DNA from: Enteractinococcus helveticum | GTDB taxonomy: Bacteria > Actinomycetota > Actinomycetes > Actinomycetales > Micrococcaceae | DNA: 64,000 nt | Assembly (NCBI RefSeq): GCF_020742345.1 | Contig: NZ_DYXC01000061.1 | Span: forward strand, 4,455 to 68,454 | Direction of reading: 5' to 3' | Shown here: positions 16,886 through 27,199 of the stretch, piece after piece | Layout: each line of letters starts with the position of its first letter | How positions within the stretch are numbered: position 1 is the first letter of the stretch | Notes under the pieces: model-generated | Databases searched by the model: none | The model's input: the letters and a program-made list of their open reading frames with translations, nothing else | What the model was told of the DNA's origin: nothing | Made by a program: the position numbers and the translations under genes

Positions 16886-18727
16886 CTACTTGCTATCCGT
16901 ATCTGTTGAGAGGGCTGCGATGAACGCCTCTTGAGGCACTTCAACAGTACCGACCATCTTCATGCGCTTCTTGCCTTCTTTTTGTTTCTCGAGCAGCTTG
17001 CGTTTACGCGAGATGTCACCGCCATAACATTTCGACAGTACATCCTTGCGGATCGCTCGGATATTCTCCCGAGCGATGATGCGCGACCCAATAGCAGCCT
17101 GGATGGGCACTTCGAACTGTTGACGCGGAATGAGTTCTTTAAGCTTCGAGGTCATCTTGACGCCATAGGAGTATGCATGATCACGGTGGGTAATCGCTGA
17201 GAAGGCATCCACGGTGTCACCTTGCAATAAGATGTCGACTTTAACCAGGTCTGACACTTGTGAACCTTGTTGCTGCCAGTTCAGGGAAGCATAGCCTTTG
17301 GTGCGCGACTTTAATAGGTCAAAGTAGTCGAAGACGATTTCTGCCAGCGGAATCCAGTAACGGATCTCAACGCGTTCTTCGGATAGGTAATCCATGCCGT
17401 CAAGCTGACCGCGTTTGCTCTGCGACAGTTCCATAACGGCACCGATAAATTCCGAAGGAACGATAATAGTTGCCATCGCCATGGGCTCTTCGACTTCTAG
17501 AATCTTTCCTTCAGGAAACTCCGAAGGATTCGTCACGCGCACCACCGTGCCATCTTCGGTGGTGACGTTGTAGATAACGTTTGGTGCCGTCGAGATCAGG
17601 TCGAGATTATATTCCCGTTCAAGTCGTTCACGAACAATTTCCAAGTGCAATAAGCCCAGAAAACCGACACGGAAACCGAAGCCAAGTGCAACAGAGGTTT
17701 CCGGTTCGTAGCTCAGTGCGGCGTCGTTGAGCTGCAGTTTTTCTAAAGCTTCTCGGAGTGCGGGGTAATCGGATCCGTCGATCGGATACAAACCGGAAAA
17801 CACCATAGGTAGCGGTTCACTGTATCCGCCGATAGGTTCTTCAGCGGGTTTGTTCTTTAAGGTGACAGTGTCACCGACTTTTGATTCAGAGACATCTTTG
17901 ACACCGGTGATCAAGTAACCGACTTCTCCTACGCCTAGGCCTTTACCAGGAATGGCGACTGGCGAGTAGACGCCGGTTTCTTGGAGCTCGTATTCAGCTC
18001 CGGTGGCCATCATCCGGATGCCCTCACGAGGACTAAGCTTGCCGTCAACCATCCGGACATAAGTAATGACTCCGCGGTAGGTGTCATAGATCGAGTCAAA
18101 GATCATTGCGCGCGCTGGTGCGTCAACGTTCCCAGACGGCGCAGGGACCGCATTAACTACGCGGTCAAGTAAAGCTTCGACGCCTTCACCGGTCTTACCA
18201 GAGACTCGCAGAACGTCATCTGGGTCAACACCAATCAGATTGGCGATCTCAAGTGCGTAGCGCTCTGGATCAGCTGCCGGCAGGTCGATTTTATTGAGAA
18301 CAGGGATGATCTCAAGATCGTGTTCCATGGCCATATAGAGGTTTGCCAGGGTCTGTGCCTCAATTCCCTGTGCGGCATCCACAAGCAAAATTGCCCCTTC
18401 GCAGGCGGCCAATGATCGTGATACTTCGTAGGCGAAGTCCACGTGCCCAGGGGTGTCAATCATATTGAGAATATAGTCGTGGCCATCGACTTTCCATGGC
18501 ATGCGCACGGCTTGAGATTTGATGGTGATCCCACGTTCGCGTTCGATGTCCATGTTGTCAAGGAACTGGCTTTGCATATCGCGTGGCGCAACCACATTGG
18601 TATTTTGCAGCATGCGGTCTGCAAGAGTGGATTTGCCATGGTCAATATGTGCGACGATACAAAAGTTCCGAATAACCGATGGATCGGTAGAACCGGGCTG
18701 AGGCGGGTTGGACGCCACTGGCGACAC
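16886..18727 (-). CDS. lepA: Elongation factor 4 (LepA)
   Basis: Ribosome-associated translational GTPase implicated in 30S biogenesis and back-translocation. G1 is AHIDHGKST, G3 DTPGHVDF and G4 NKID. EF-G-like domains follow, then the LepA-specific C-terminal domain with GGDISRKRKLLEKQKEGKKR-type basic sequence. Of several in-frame starts I prefer GTG 18727, since AAGAAGG lies nine bases upstream (about 613 residues); ATG 18736 is the alternative, and the frame stays open to 18781. Confidence 0.96.
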   Translation of the reverse strand: MSPVASNPPQPGSTDPSVIRNFCIVAHIDHGKSTLADRMLQNTNVVAPRDMQSQFLDNMDIERERGITIKSQAVRMPWKVDGHDYILNMIDTPGHVDFAYEVSRSLAACEGAILLVDAAQGIEAQTLANLYMAMEHDLEIIPVLNKIDLPAADPERYALEIANLIGVDPDDVLRVSGKTGEGVEALLDRVVNAVPAPSGNVDAPARAMIFDSIYDTYRGVITYVRMVDGKLSPREGIRMMATGAEYELQETGVYSPVAIPGKGLGVGEVGYLITGVKDVSESKVGDTVTLKNKPAEEPIGGYSEPLPMVFSGLYPIDGSDYPALREALEKLQLNDAALSYEPETSVALGFGFRVGFLGLLHLEIVRERLEREYNLDLISTAPNVIYNVTTEDGTVVRVTNPSEFPEGKILEVEEPMAMATIIVPSEFIGAVMELSQSKRGQLDGMDYLSEERVEIRYWIPLAEIVFDYFDLLKSRTKGYASLNWQQQGSQVSDLVKVDILLQGDTVDAFSAITHRDHAYSYGVKMTSKLKELIPRQQFEVPIQAAIGSRIIARENIRAIRKDVLSKCYGGDISRKRKLLEKQKEGKKRMKMVGTVEVPQEAFIAALSTDTDSK

Positions 18728-18736
18728 GTGCACCAT

Positions 18737-19061
18737 CCTTCTTGTGTATATTGGCTGCTGGTCAAACCGGTTGCAGCACAACTAAATTTTCTTGTTGCAC
18801 TATTGTTTCACGTTTCATGACTTAGAGCGACAACATATCGAGCATGGTCAGCTGCCTGGTAGCGAACACCCGAGCGGGTCGTGCTATTCGTCTGCGCAAT
18901 TCGCTGTCTATGCCAGAGTTTGGTAGAATTATCCGCTGTGTGTCCGCGCAGGTCGACGGGCACTCTTGCCGGGGCTTTCCAAGGTGCCCCCACACCGCTC
19001 AGTCGCTTCGGCAGGAATACCCCTCAACGACCCACATTTTTCGAATGGATAGGACCAGTAA
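18737..19061. other. Divergent intergenic region lepA-rpsT
   Basis: About 325 bases between divergent genes. The right half holds an extended -10-like promoter and the ~125-base rpsT leader; the left half must hold the lepA promoter, which I could not place. No tRNA, repeat or further ORF is supported. Confidence 0.4.
18921..18929 (+). promoter_or_regulatory. Candidate rpsT promoter (extended -10)
   Basis: TGG followed by TAGAAT is a good extended -10 element on the rpsT strand; the -35 region is poor. It would give a leader of about 125 bases before the rpsT start. Confidence 0.4.
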
Positions 19062-19328
19062 TTGGCTAATCTGAAATCTTCAAAAAAGCGCGCGATCACG
19101 AACGAAAAACGTCGTGAACGCAACACCGCGATCAAGTCTGAACTGAAGACTGTGCTTCGCAAAGTCAACAAAGCTGTTCAGTCAGGCGATAAAGCCGCTG
19201 CTGAACAGGCTTTGGCAGTTGCCAGCCGTAAGCTGGACAAGGCTGTGAGCAAGGGGGCTATCCATCGCAATAACGCTGCAAACCGGAAATCCGGTGCTGC
19301 AGCTCGTGTTAACGCTATGGATGCCTAA
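19062..19328 (+). CDS. rpsT: 30S ribosomal protein S20
   Basis: Primary 16S rRNA-binding protein of the small subunit. 88 residues, almost all helical and strongly basic, beginning ANLKSSKKRAITNEKRRERN after the initiator, with the family's KGAIHRNNAANRKS near residues 65-78. It starts with TTG at 19062, preceded by AGGA; in S20 genes weak start codons are linked to autoregulation in other bacteria. A strong hairpin follows the stop. Confidence 0.97.
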   Translation: MANLKSSKKRAITNEKRRERNTAIKSELKTVLRKVNKAVQSGDKAAAEQALAVASRKLDKAVSKGAIHRNNAANRKSGAAARVNAMDA

Positions 19329-19354
19329 GTTCAAATAGAACGAACACACGCTTT

Positions 19355-19389
19355 GAGGCCGTGACGATCACTATGGTTGTCACGGCCTC
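19355..19389. terminator. Bidirectional terminator between rpsT and holA
   Basis: Perfect 11-base arms GAGGCCGTGAC and GTCACGGCCTC with a 13-base loop, between convergent rpsT and holA. Short T/A runs flank it on both sides. Confidence 0.8.
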
Positions 19390-19407
19390 GATGCTTTAAC
19401 CCACCGT

Positions 19408-20406
19408 TCAACGGTGTTTGGCAAGACCCGCGATCTTGGTGACCATACGTTCAACCGCGAAGTCTGCGTCACGTGCTTGGCCCTTGGCTTCAGCATCTGC
19501 CCTAGCGATAAGTTCGATAGCTCCGGCAATATTTACCGGGGTCCAATGCCGCGCTGTAGAAGCCACACGTTGGGCTTGCCACGGGGCCATACCCAGCGCT
19601 GAGGCGACTTGTCCAGCGGCCATTTTTGCGTCGATAATCCGTGCCACCTGGCGAGCTTTCAAGGCAAATGATGCGGTGATCGCCACTGGCTGCACACCGG
19701 TTGCTAATGCATGACGTAGTAAGGCAATAGCCGATCCAAGTTGCCCGTCCAAGGCTGCATCGGCGACTTTGAACGCGGTAGCTTGGACACGACCACCGTA
19801 ATATTTTTCGACAATCTCCACGCTGATAGTGCCTTCGGTGTCGGCAATCAACTGGCTGGCCGCAGCAGCGAGTTCTCCAAGGTCTTGGCCAATGGAATCA
19901 GCTAAGGAGCGAACTGCGTCTAAGTCGATTTTCCGGCGGGCGCTTCGGAATTCTGCCTGCAAAAATTCCATTCTGTCCCGATCGGACTTGATCGGTTTAG
20001 CCTCGATAAATTGACCGGTTTTCTTTAGCGCATCCAACAGACGTTTACCGCGTGTCCCGCCGGCGTGCAAGCCTAAAAACGTTACGTCAGGGTTGGGATC
20101 TTGCAGGTAGGCTAACCCATCAGTGACAAAAGCGTCGGTCATCTTTTGCATATCTGCAAAGACCAACAACTTCTTCTCCCCAAATAGTGAGGGACTTGCG
20201 AGGACTTGTAGCTCTCCAGCTTGATATTCGGCTGCTGACAGATGGTGGATTTCCGTGTCGGGTTCATCTTTTTTCAGCTGCGATTTCACGGATTCGGTGA
20301 CGGCCGAGTGAATGTATTCTTCACTGCCCTGCACGAGGATCAGTGGGCTCGCCAGCACATTACGCCAGGATGTATCGGAAGTTTTTGTACGTCGAGTTGC
20401 GGCCAT
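19408..20406 (-). CDS. holA: DNA polymerase III subunit delta
   Basis: Clamp-loader subunit that opens the beta sliding clamp. AAA+-like N-terminal region with LILVQGSEEYI near residues 21-31, LLVFADMQ, and the C-terminal collar domain (about 220-330) with LRHALATGVQPVAITASFAL. I chose ATG 20406, giving 332 residues and starting just after the comEC stop; a longer frame to 20433 would overlap comEC. It sits between comEC and rpsT, as in most actinobacteria. Confidence 0.92.
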   Translation of the reverse strand: MAATRRTKTSDTSWRNVLASPLILVQGSEEYIHSAVTESVKSQLKKDEPDTEIHHLSAAEYQAGELQVLASPSLFGEKKLLVFADMQKMTDAFVTDGLAYLQDPNPDVTFLGLHAGGTRGKRLLDALKKTGQFIEAKPIKSDRDRMEFLQAEFRSARRKIDLDAVRSLADSIGQDLGELAAAASQLIADTEGTISVEIVEKYYGGRVQATAFKVADAALDGQLGSAIALLRHALATGVQPVAITASFALKARQVARIIDAKMAAGQVASALGMAPWQAQRVASTARHWTPVNIAGAIELIARADAEAKGQARDADFAVERMVTKIAGLAKHR

Positions 20407-20416
20407 GGGCTTGAGT

Positions 20417-22909
20417 CTATCGTTCTGCAGCAACCAATGCGTGACTGTGCTGAAAGGTCACCGCAAAAGTGCCGTCGAGATCCGTTCTGTGAAGTTGGAT
20501 TCGTGGACCCAACGCCTCTAATATTTCCGGGTGCGGATGACCGTAGGTGTTATTCTCTCCCACCCCAATCAGGGCCATCCGGGGGCTAGTATGTTCAATC
20601 AGCTCAGTTCCTCCATTTTTTGCTCCATGGTGTGACAATTTGAGAATATCGACATCTGCCGGGATGCGTTGTTCGCCCAAGAGCTTTGCTGCAAGGTCTT
20701 CTTCAGCGTCTCCAGTAAACAGTGCGGTCACAGTTCCTCCGTGTCGGTAGATTTCCAGAAACAGCATAATCGAGGCGTTGTTTTCATTTTGAGCAGTCCT
20801 GTCCGCGCTCAGAATCGACCAGCGTACTTGTACCGCATGGTCTGGATCATGTTGTGCGTGATCAATCACGCCAACCACCGGCTGGTCGGCCTGTCGAGCT
20901 GTGTCGGGCAGGTCCGTTGATGTTGGCGAATAGGTATCATCAGAACCGGTAGAAAATATTATGTCTTGTGGTGTGGCAACATTTAATACGCCTTGTATGC
21001 CTCCCACATGATCTGCATGAAGGTGTGTCACGACGACGAGATCAAGATGCTCTACTGCTGCTGCTTCCAGGCACTGTCGGGCACGATCTGGATCCGGTCC
21101 GCTATCAATCACCATGGCCGAGTCGGATCCAGTGCGGATCAGGAACATATCACCCTGGCCGACATCACAGCCGACAATATCCCAATCAGCATCCACTGTC
21201 GTTGGTCGTATAGGCCAGAACGCCACGAGGTGGGCAACAAGTGCCACGACCACCAAACTCAACTGAATAATGTTGGCCATGGTGAGCCGCTGTACTGCAG
21301 CGGTGAGGACGCCAAACCATCCTGCTTGGGGCGAATCAATTTTGACTGCTGGTTTTGAATGTCGTTGGCGGCGTAGAAGTTTTAGCAGGACAATACAGCT
21401 GGCGGTCCAATGCAATACAATCAATACGGTTCCTGCCAAGCCTTCAGGCCAGGGAAGCATTGCTCCAGGCAAGTTGGTAACACTGGTGGCGATCCAGCCG
21501 ATGGCTGCCGTAGGCAGTGACACAGCGTGCAGCAGGAGTTGCGCTATGCCAGGTGCCACGATGCCTAATCCGGCTGCCACCGTGCCGGGAATGGTGATCA
21601 TAGGTAACAGTGGCGTGGCCAAGAGGTTGGCGAGCAAAGAATATGGACTGACATAATCGATGAACGTCAGCAGCAGTGGTTGACAGGCCAATTGTGCGGT
21701 AGCAGAGATTGCAAAAGACGAACTGAGCATCGTTGCCCAGAAATTCGGAAGGACTTTCTCCAGCATCGGGCGGCACCAGGCTTCAAGTGGCTGAGCGCCC
21801 AGCACAATTCCTGCTGTGGCCGCAACAGATAATTGAAAGCCGACCTCGTGTATCAGTTCCGGCGACATGGTAAGTATAACGATGGTTGATAATGCCAAGA
21901 TCGGCAGTACTTGAGAGCCGCGACCATAAAATAGAGCCCACGCGCCGATAGCGCCCATGGTTGCAGCGCGAATTATGGACGGCTGCATTCCTACAATTTG
22001 AACAAACAATACCAAGGTGGCCAGGAATGCTGCGATCACAACAGAACGTGGCAAACGAAGGCTGCGAAATAATATGGTTGCTGCCGATGCAATCAGTGAC
22101 GTGTGAGCACCTGAAACCGCCGATAGATGACTCAGACCCGATACTTTCATCGCGTGGTCAATTTCTTCTGACTGTTGAGACCGGTCTCCGAGAATGAGCC
22201 CGGGTAACAGTTCTGGAGCAAAGCTGATGGTCTGATTGGCCTGGGTTCGCAGCGTTTCTCGAAGTGAATCGCGACCAGTTATTGTTGGTTCACTCGCCCC
22301 GTTAGCGCAGCTACCAGGGTGTGTTGCTGCAGTGGCTTGAACAAATACTGATGTTTCATTGTCAGTAACGCGACCGATGAAACACGCTTGATCTTCGGCT
22401 GCCAGATCATTCCAACTTTGGTCCCCGGAAATTACGATCTTAGCGGGGTGGGGTGTGAGGATAAGATCTTTGCCATAGGCCTCAACATCAGCCGTGACAA
22501 ACCAACTGGTGCCAAAAGGTCCATCGCGTTTCACTGGGTCAGTCGCTAAGCGCACGGACATCCGTGCGGTGCCCTGGGTGTCAACAAAGTCCAACCAGCC
22601 AGAGGTTTGGGCCGTTGTTTGTTGATACTGCACCATCACTGCTGCAGGAGTCGCAGTCCAGCACGCAATCGACAAGAGAAGTACACCCTGGACGATACGT
22701 TTGCCACGTGACTTTCGGAAACACGCAACGACCGACAACGTCAGCACACCGAGGAAACCAAGAATCCACGGAACTCGTTGTACCCATGCAATAGATAATT
22801 CAGGCCCTATCAAACATACTAGAACCGTAAGGACTGCAGCAGGGATTAGCCGTATATCAATGGGGGCAGCAATATCGTCTGGCTTAATGTGGTCTTGTTG
22901 CATTACCAC
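20417..22909 (-). CDS. comEC: ComEC/Rec2 family DNA uptake channel
   Basis: Inner-membrane channel that moves single-stranded DNA into the cytoplasm during natural transformation. 830 residues. It has two N-terminal hydrophobic segments with a DUF4131-like OB region (about 30-200), then the multi-helix Competence domain (about 220-500). The C-terminal metallo-beta-lactamase fold (about 570-815) has THLHADHVGG and LSHHGAKNGG, with acidic residues at MVIDSGPD. It overlaps comEA by 7 bases. Whether the strain is competent depends on genes outside the window. Confidence 0.92.
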   Translation of the reverse strand: MVMQQDHIKPDDIAAPIDIRLIPAAVLTVLVCLIGPELSIAWVQRVPWILGFLGVLTLSVVACFRKSRGKRIVQGVLLLSIACWTATPAAVMVQYQQTTAQTSGWLDFVDTQGTARMSVRLATDPVKRDGPFGTSWFVTADVEAYGKDLILTPHPAKIVISGDQSWNDLAAEDQACFIGRVTDNETSVFVQATAATHPGSCANGASEPTITGRDSLRETLRTQANQTISFAPELLPGLILGDRSQQSEEIDHAMKVSGLSHLSAVSGAHTSLIASAATILFRSLRLPRSVVIAAFLATLVLFVQIVGMQPSIIRAATMGAIGAWALFYGRGSQVLPILALSTIVILTMSPELIHEVGFQLSVAATAGIVLGAQPLEAWCRPMLEKVLPNFWATMLSSSFAISATAQLACQPLLLTFIDYVSPYSLLANLLATPLLPMITIPGTVAAGLGIVAPGIAQLLLHAVSLPTAAIGWIATSVTNLPGAMLPWPEGLAGTVLIVLHWTASCIVLLKLLRRQRHSKPAVKIDSPQAGWFGVLTAAVQRLTMANIIQLSLVVVALVAHLVAFWPIRPTTVDADWDIVGCDVGQGDMFLIRTGSDSAMVIDSGPDPDRARQCLEAAAVEHLDLVVVTHLHADHVGGIQGVLNVATPQDIIFSTGSDDTYSPTSTDLPDTARQADQPVVGVIDHAQHDPDHAVQVRWSILSADRTAQNENNASIMLFLEIYRHGGTVTALFTGDAEEDLAAKLLGEQRIPADVDILKLSHHGAKNGGTELIEHTSPRMALIGVGENNTYGHPHPEILEALGPRIQLHRTDLDGTFAVTFQHSHALVAAER

Positions 22910-23583
22910 GTCACAAGCCCGTCGAGTCGTTCTAAGGTGGCAGGGCCAATCCCTGAAACGGCTTCGAGGTCGGATAATTGTGCGAAAGCTCCGTGCTGTT
23001 CTCGATGGGCGATGATCTTTTCGGCAGTGGCGGGACCAACACCCGGTAAGGTTTCTAACTCAGTAGAATCGGCGGTGTTGAGGTTGACTGTGGGATTGCT
23101 GCCGGCAAGGCCCGTCCCGCCAGAGGGCAGTGAATTTGGTGGTGCTTCTGCTGTGGTTTGACGATCGGGGACCAAAATATATTCGCCGTCGTTGACGATC
23201 GCGGCGAGATTTAATGCATCCATGTGTGCTTCGTCGGTTGGTCCACCAGCGTTGTCAATGGCATCAATGACTCTGGCCGTGGGCTCAAGTTCAACTATGC
23301 CAGGCTGTTGCACCTCGCCTGCAACATGCACGATAAGTAGGTCGCGTTGTGTCTCCTCGGGAACTGATGCATCATCCACGGGTGGGTCAAATGGTTCCGG
23401 TTCGGTGTTATTGACGGTCAGAGCGGAGTCTGGTGTGGCCTCATGGTCAGTCGTGAGCCACCGAAATCCCAGGATCGTCAGGATAATAATGATTACCATG
23501 AGCACAGCCGATAGCGCGATCTTGGTGCGCCAGATCGGTGCTTGTTGCGATTGCCCGAGGGGTTCGGCTAGATGTTTTGCCAT
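22903..23583 (-). CDS. comEA: ComEA-like helix-hairpin-helix DNA-binding protein
   Basis: Membrane-anchored DNA receptor for transformation. One N-terminal transmembrane helix (about residues 22-44, rich in I, V and L), a SLBB-type domain (about 84-140, VAGEVQQPGIVELEPTARV), a Pro/Gly/Ser linker, and two C-terminal helix-hairpin-helix motifs (LETLPGVGPATAEKI and LEAVSGIGPATLERL). 226 residues. It overlaps the start of comEC by 7 bases, so the pair is coupled. Confidence 0.92.
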   Translation of the reverse strand: MAKHLAEPLGQSQQAPIWRTKIALSAVLMVIIIILTILGFRWLTTDHEATPDSALTVNNTEPEPFDPPVDDASVPEETQRDLLIVHVAGEVQQPGIVELEPTARVIDAIDNAGGPTDEAHMDALNLAAIVNDGEYILVPDRQTTAEAPPNSLPSGGTGLAGSNPTVNLNTADSTELETLPGVGPATAEKIIAHREQHGAFAQLSDLEAVSGIGPATLERLDGLVTW

Positions 23584-23680
23584 ACCATCTAGCGTGCAAT
23601 CTCTGATGTCTACTGCTGGCGGCTAACCCAAGCAATGTGGATAGTAGGGGCCTGATGATGCTAGCTGGGGATAACTTAAC

Positions 23681-24646
23681 CTAGGCCGTGCCGTAACTGG
23701 CATAATCGAGGTCTGGGCTTATGGAGATTCCCAGTGCGCCCAAGCCTAAGTGGGCTGCCAGGACGGCGGGTAAACGCACGACAGGCACTGGCATCGAAGA
23801 GTGCTCTTGGAGTTCGCCTGCGATTTGGTGGGCCATGTCGTAATCGCCGTAGGACTGGACGCTGAGTCGAACTGGCGGTGGTACCGAAGTGGCAATATCG
23901 GTGATGATCGACAGTGCTTTGGCCTCACTACGCGGCCGGTCAAGCAGTTCGATAGCACCGTCGTTGAGTTGCATGACAGGACGTACCTGTAGCAGCTGTC
24001 CCAGGATACCGGCCAAGGCTGAAATACGACCACCCTTGCGCAGCGTTTCCAGGTTTGGGACGGTAAAGATCGTCTGCCCGACCTGGGTCTGTCGCGTGGC
24101 GACGCTGGCAAGATATTGCGGTGAAAGGCCTAATCGAGTGCGGATCAGCACGTCAAGTACGGCATTTCCTAACGACAGCCCAGCACTATGCGAATCCAGG
24201 ACCGTCACAGGTATCGACGACGTCTGGGCAGCCACTCGTGCAGCGTCCGTAGTGCCAGACAATTTTGACGACAGGTGGATCGACAGAATATGGCCGTAGC
24301 CTTGTTCGGCGATGTATTTATACAGGGCTGAAAATTGTCCCGGCGACGGGCGCGAAGTACGCAGTGCGGTGCCGGATGCCAAGGCGATGGACAGATCGTG
24401 ATGAAGAGTGTCGTCCTCCTCATTATAAATCTGATCACCGATCATCACCGGAATAGGGATGATAAAGAGATCTGAACCATTAGGTAGTTTGTAGACTGCA
24501 TCGGGTAAGGCTGCTGAGGTGTCGGTGACAATGGCTACCCGGTCGCGTCGCTGCGGTTTGATGTAGCGTGCCCAACCGACCGCTTCGCTGCGTACTTCAC
24601 GCGAGCGAACGGTCAGTCGGGCGATCCACGGGGCAATTTCGGTCAT
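23681..24646 (-). CDS. DegV family fatty-acid-binding protein
   Basis: DegV fold protein; family members bind long-chain fatty acids, and some (FakB) present them to a kinase. About residues 37-60 hold VAIVTDTSAALPD, the family N-terminal signature; LRTSRPSPGQF and SIHLSSKLSGTTDAARVA are the lipid-head binding motifs; RKGGRIS lies near residue 208. The first ~35 residues are an extension before the domain. It lies 8 bases after leuS. No fakA is visible here. Confidence 0.88.
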   Translation of the reverse strand: MTEIAPWIARLTVRSREVRSEAVGWARYIKPQRRDRVAIVTDTSAALPDAVYKLPNGSDLFIIPIPVMIGDQIYNEEDDTLHHDLSIALASGTALRTSRPSPGQFSALYKYIAEQGYGHILSIHLSSKLSGTTDAARVAAQTSSIPVTVLDSHSAGLSLGNAVLDVLIRTRLGLSPQYLASVATRQTQVGQTIFTVPNLETLRKGGRISALAGILGQLLQVRPVMQLNDGAIELLDRPRSEAKALSIITDIATSVPPPVRLSVQSYGDYDMAHQIAGELQEHSSMPVPVVRLPAVLAAHLGLGALGISISPDLDYASYGTA

Positions 24647-24653
24647 AGTGGGG

Positions 24654-27146
24654 TTAACCCACCACGAAGTTCACGAGCTTGCCTTTGACCACAATGACTT
24701 TGCGAATCTGTTTATCGCCGATGGCGCGCTGCACGTTTTGTGATTCGCGAGCCATGGTTTCCAGTTCCTGTTCGGAAATATCGGCGGGGGCTTCGAAGCG
24801 GTCGCGCAGTTTGCCTTGGACTTGGGCGATCACGGTGATTTTGTCTTCGACCAGCAGGGATTCATCAACGTTGAGCCAAGTCGACCGGGCGACAGATGGT
24901 TCATGGCCTAGCATCGCCCACATGTCTTCGGCGGTGTATGGAGCCACCAGTGACAATAATTGGGCAACCACTTCGGCTGCCTCACGTACTGCCGGATCGG
25001 CGGCTCCGGCGCCGTTGTCGATTTCCTTACGGGTGGCGTTGACTAATTCCATGGTGCGGGCAATGACCACGTTGAACTTCTGATCGTCCAAGAGACTCTG
25101 CACTTCGTAGACGATCTTATGGGTGGTCTGGCGCAATGCTAGCGCCCCGGTGGATGGGTCAGTGCCGGGTGCTGAGTCAGCGTACTGGACGTCTTGTGCC
25201 AGCCGCCAAGCACGGGCCAGGAATTTCAGGGAGGCGCCGGGGGCGACGTCGGCCCAGTCAATGTCGTCTTCTGGCGGTGAGGCGAATACCATGGTCAGTC
25301 GGATGGCGTCGACCCCGAATTCATCGAGTTGTACGCCTAAATCCACCCCGTTGCCGAGTGATTTAGACATCGCTTTGCCGCCGTTGAGCACTTGACCCTG
25401 GTTGAGCAGTCGTGCAAATGGTTCTGTGAAATTGACCAGTCCCATGTCGTAGAGGGCTTTGGTGAAGAAGCGTGAGTATAGCAGGTGCAGGATCGCGTGT
25501 TCGACACCGCCAACGTATTGGTCCACAGGCGCCCAACGATCTAGGCGATCGCGGTCCCAGACTTGTTGGCTGTTTTTGGAGTCGGTAAAGCGCATGTAGT
25601 ACCAGGATGAATCCACGAAGGTGTCCATGGTGTCGGTGTCACGGGTGGCGGCACCGCCACAAGTCGGGCATTCAACGTTGACCCAGTCTTCGGCAGCTTC
25701 TAGTGGCGATTTGCCCTTGGGGGCCAGCTGTTGGCCGTGAAGATCAGTGGGCAGCTGGACTGGCAGTTGATCGGCAGGCACGGGAACCAAGCCGCAGCCA
25801 TCACAGTGGATGATTGGGATGGGGGTTCCCCAGAAACGCTGGCGAGACAGCAGCCAGTCACGCAGGCGGTAATTGACGGAGGCTTCGCCGGTGCCTTTAG
25901 CGGCCAGCAGTTCAATAGCTTTGTCGATCGCGGCTTGACCGGACAGGCCGTCCAGTTGGCCAGAGTTGATGTTGGTGCCGGACTCGGTGGTGGCAACCCC
26001 GGTATCTTCGGGATTGTCTTCACCGGTATCAACCACCGTGCGTACCGGTAGGTTCATGGCACGGGCAAAGTCCATGTCGCGCTGGTCGTGGGCAGGAACC
26101 GCCATGATCGCACCGGTACCGTAGTCGGCCAGTACATAATCGGATGCCCAGACGGGGACGCGTTCACCGGAGAGCGGGTTGATGCCGTAGCGACCCAAAA
26201 AGACGCCAGTCTTGGGTCGATCAGCCGACTGGCGGTCGATATCGGAAACGTGTTTAAGTTCTTCGCGATAGCTAGCCAGTGCGTCGGCATGGTCTTCGGT
26301 GACCAGTTCTTCGGCCAGATCAGCATCCGCGGCGATCACCATAAAGGTTGCACCGTACAGCGTGTCCGGACGGGTCGTGTACACCTCAATTTCGGGGCCG
26401 TCTTCGATCGCAAAGGTTACGGTCGCTCCGGTGGATTTGCCGATCCAATTGCGCTGCATATTCAGTACCCGTTCGGGCCACTGACCTTCCAGTGCGTCCA
26501 TGTCTTGGAGCAGACGTTCAGCATAGTCAGTGATCTTGAAATACCACTGTTCCAGGGCCTTCTTGGTCACTTCGGTGCCACAGCGTTCACACGCGCCGTC
26601 AACAACCTGTTCGTTTGCCAGTACGGTTTGGTCTTTGGGGCACCAGTTAACCTGAGATTTCTTGCGGTAGGTAAGGCCGCGTTCATAAAACTTCAGAAAC
26701 AGCCACTGAGTCCACTTGTAATATTCGGGATCAGAGGTGTGCAGGATGGTGTCCCAGTCGACCGAGATCGCATAGCGCTCAAACGAGGAGCGTTGCGTGG
26801 CAATGTTGTTATAGGTCCATTCGGCTGGGTGGGCATCGCGGGCAATTGCGGCGTTTTCGGCGGGCAGACCAAAGGAATCCCAGCCAATGGGGTGCAGTAC
26901 ATCGTAGCCGCGCAGCATCCAGTAGCGGGAGACGACGTCGCCCATGGCAAATGCCTCAGCGTGGCCCATGTGTAGGTCACCAGACGGGTAGGGGAACATA
27001 TCCAGCACGTAGCGGCGGGGGCGTGTGCCGTCGTCGGCGGCTTTGAAAATCTTATTCTTTTCCCAAAAGCCGGCCCAGCGCTTCTCGATGGCTGCAAACG
27101 AATATTCTTCACGCTCGGTTGCGGCTTGCTTCGATGTGTTCGTCAC
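24654..27146 (-). CDS. leuS: Leucyl-tRNA synthetase
   Basis: Class Ia aminoacyl-tRNA synthetase. PYPSGDLHMGH near residue 50 is the HIGH motif and KAMSKSLGN near 585 is KMSKS. The editing CP1 domain lies between (about 225-420), with a Cys-containing zinc region (CGGAATRD, CPTCG) and a C-terminal anticodon-binding domain. I chose GTG 27146 with AGGA four bases ahead (830 residues); the open frame runs to 27170. It follows glpK. Confidence 0.96.
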   Translation of the reverse strand: MTNTSKQAATEREEYSFAAIEKRWAGFWEKNKIFKAADDGTRPRRYVLDMFPYPSGDLHMGHAEAFAMGDVVSRYWMLRGYDVLHPIGWDSFGLPAENAAIARDAHPAEWTYNNIATQRSSFERYAISVDWDTILHTSDPEYYKWTQWLFLKFYERGLTYRKKSQVNWCPKDQTVLANEQVVDGACERCGTEVTKKALEQWYFKITDYAERLLQDMDALEGQWPERVLNMQRNWIGKSTGATVTFAIEDGPEIEVYTTRPDTLYGATFMVIAADADLAEELVTEDHADALASYREELKHVSDIDRQSADRPKTGVFLGRYGINPLSGERVPVWASDYVLADYGTGAIMAVPAHDQRDMDFARAMNLPVRTVVDTGEDNPEDTGVATTESGTNINSGQLDGLSGQAAIDKAIELLAAKGTGEASVNYRLRDWLLSRQRFWGTPIPIIHCDGCGLVPVPADQLPVQLPTDLHGQQLAPKGKSPLEAAEDWVNVECPTCGGAATRDTDTMDTFVDSSWYYMRFTDSKNSQQVWDRDRLDRWAPVDQYVGGVEHAILHLLYSRFFTKALYDMGLVNFTEPFARLLNQGQVLNGGKAMSKSLGNGVDLGVQLDEFGVDAIRLTMVFASPPEDDIDWADVAPGASLKFLARAWRLAQDVQYADSAPGTDPSTGALALRQTTHKIVYEVQSLLDDQKFNVVIARTMELVNATRKEIDNGAGAADPAVREAAEVVAQLLSLVAPYTAEDMWAMLGHEPSVARSTWLNVDESLLVEDKITVIAQVQGKLRDRFEAPADISEQELETMARESQNVQRAIGDKQIRKVIVVKGKLVNFVVG

Positions 27147-27199
27147 GATGTCCTGTCTACACTCGGTCAAAAGGTCAAATCTAATCTAAGACTAGTATT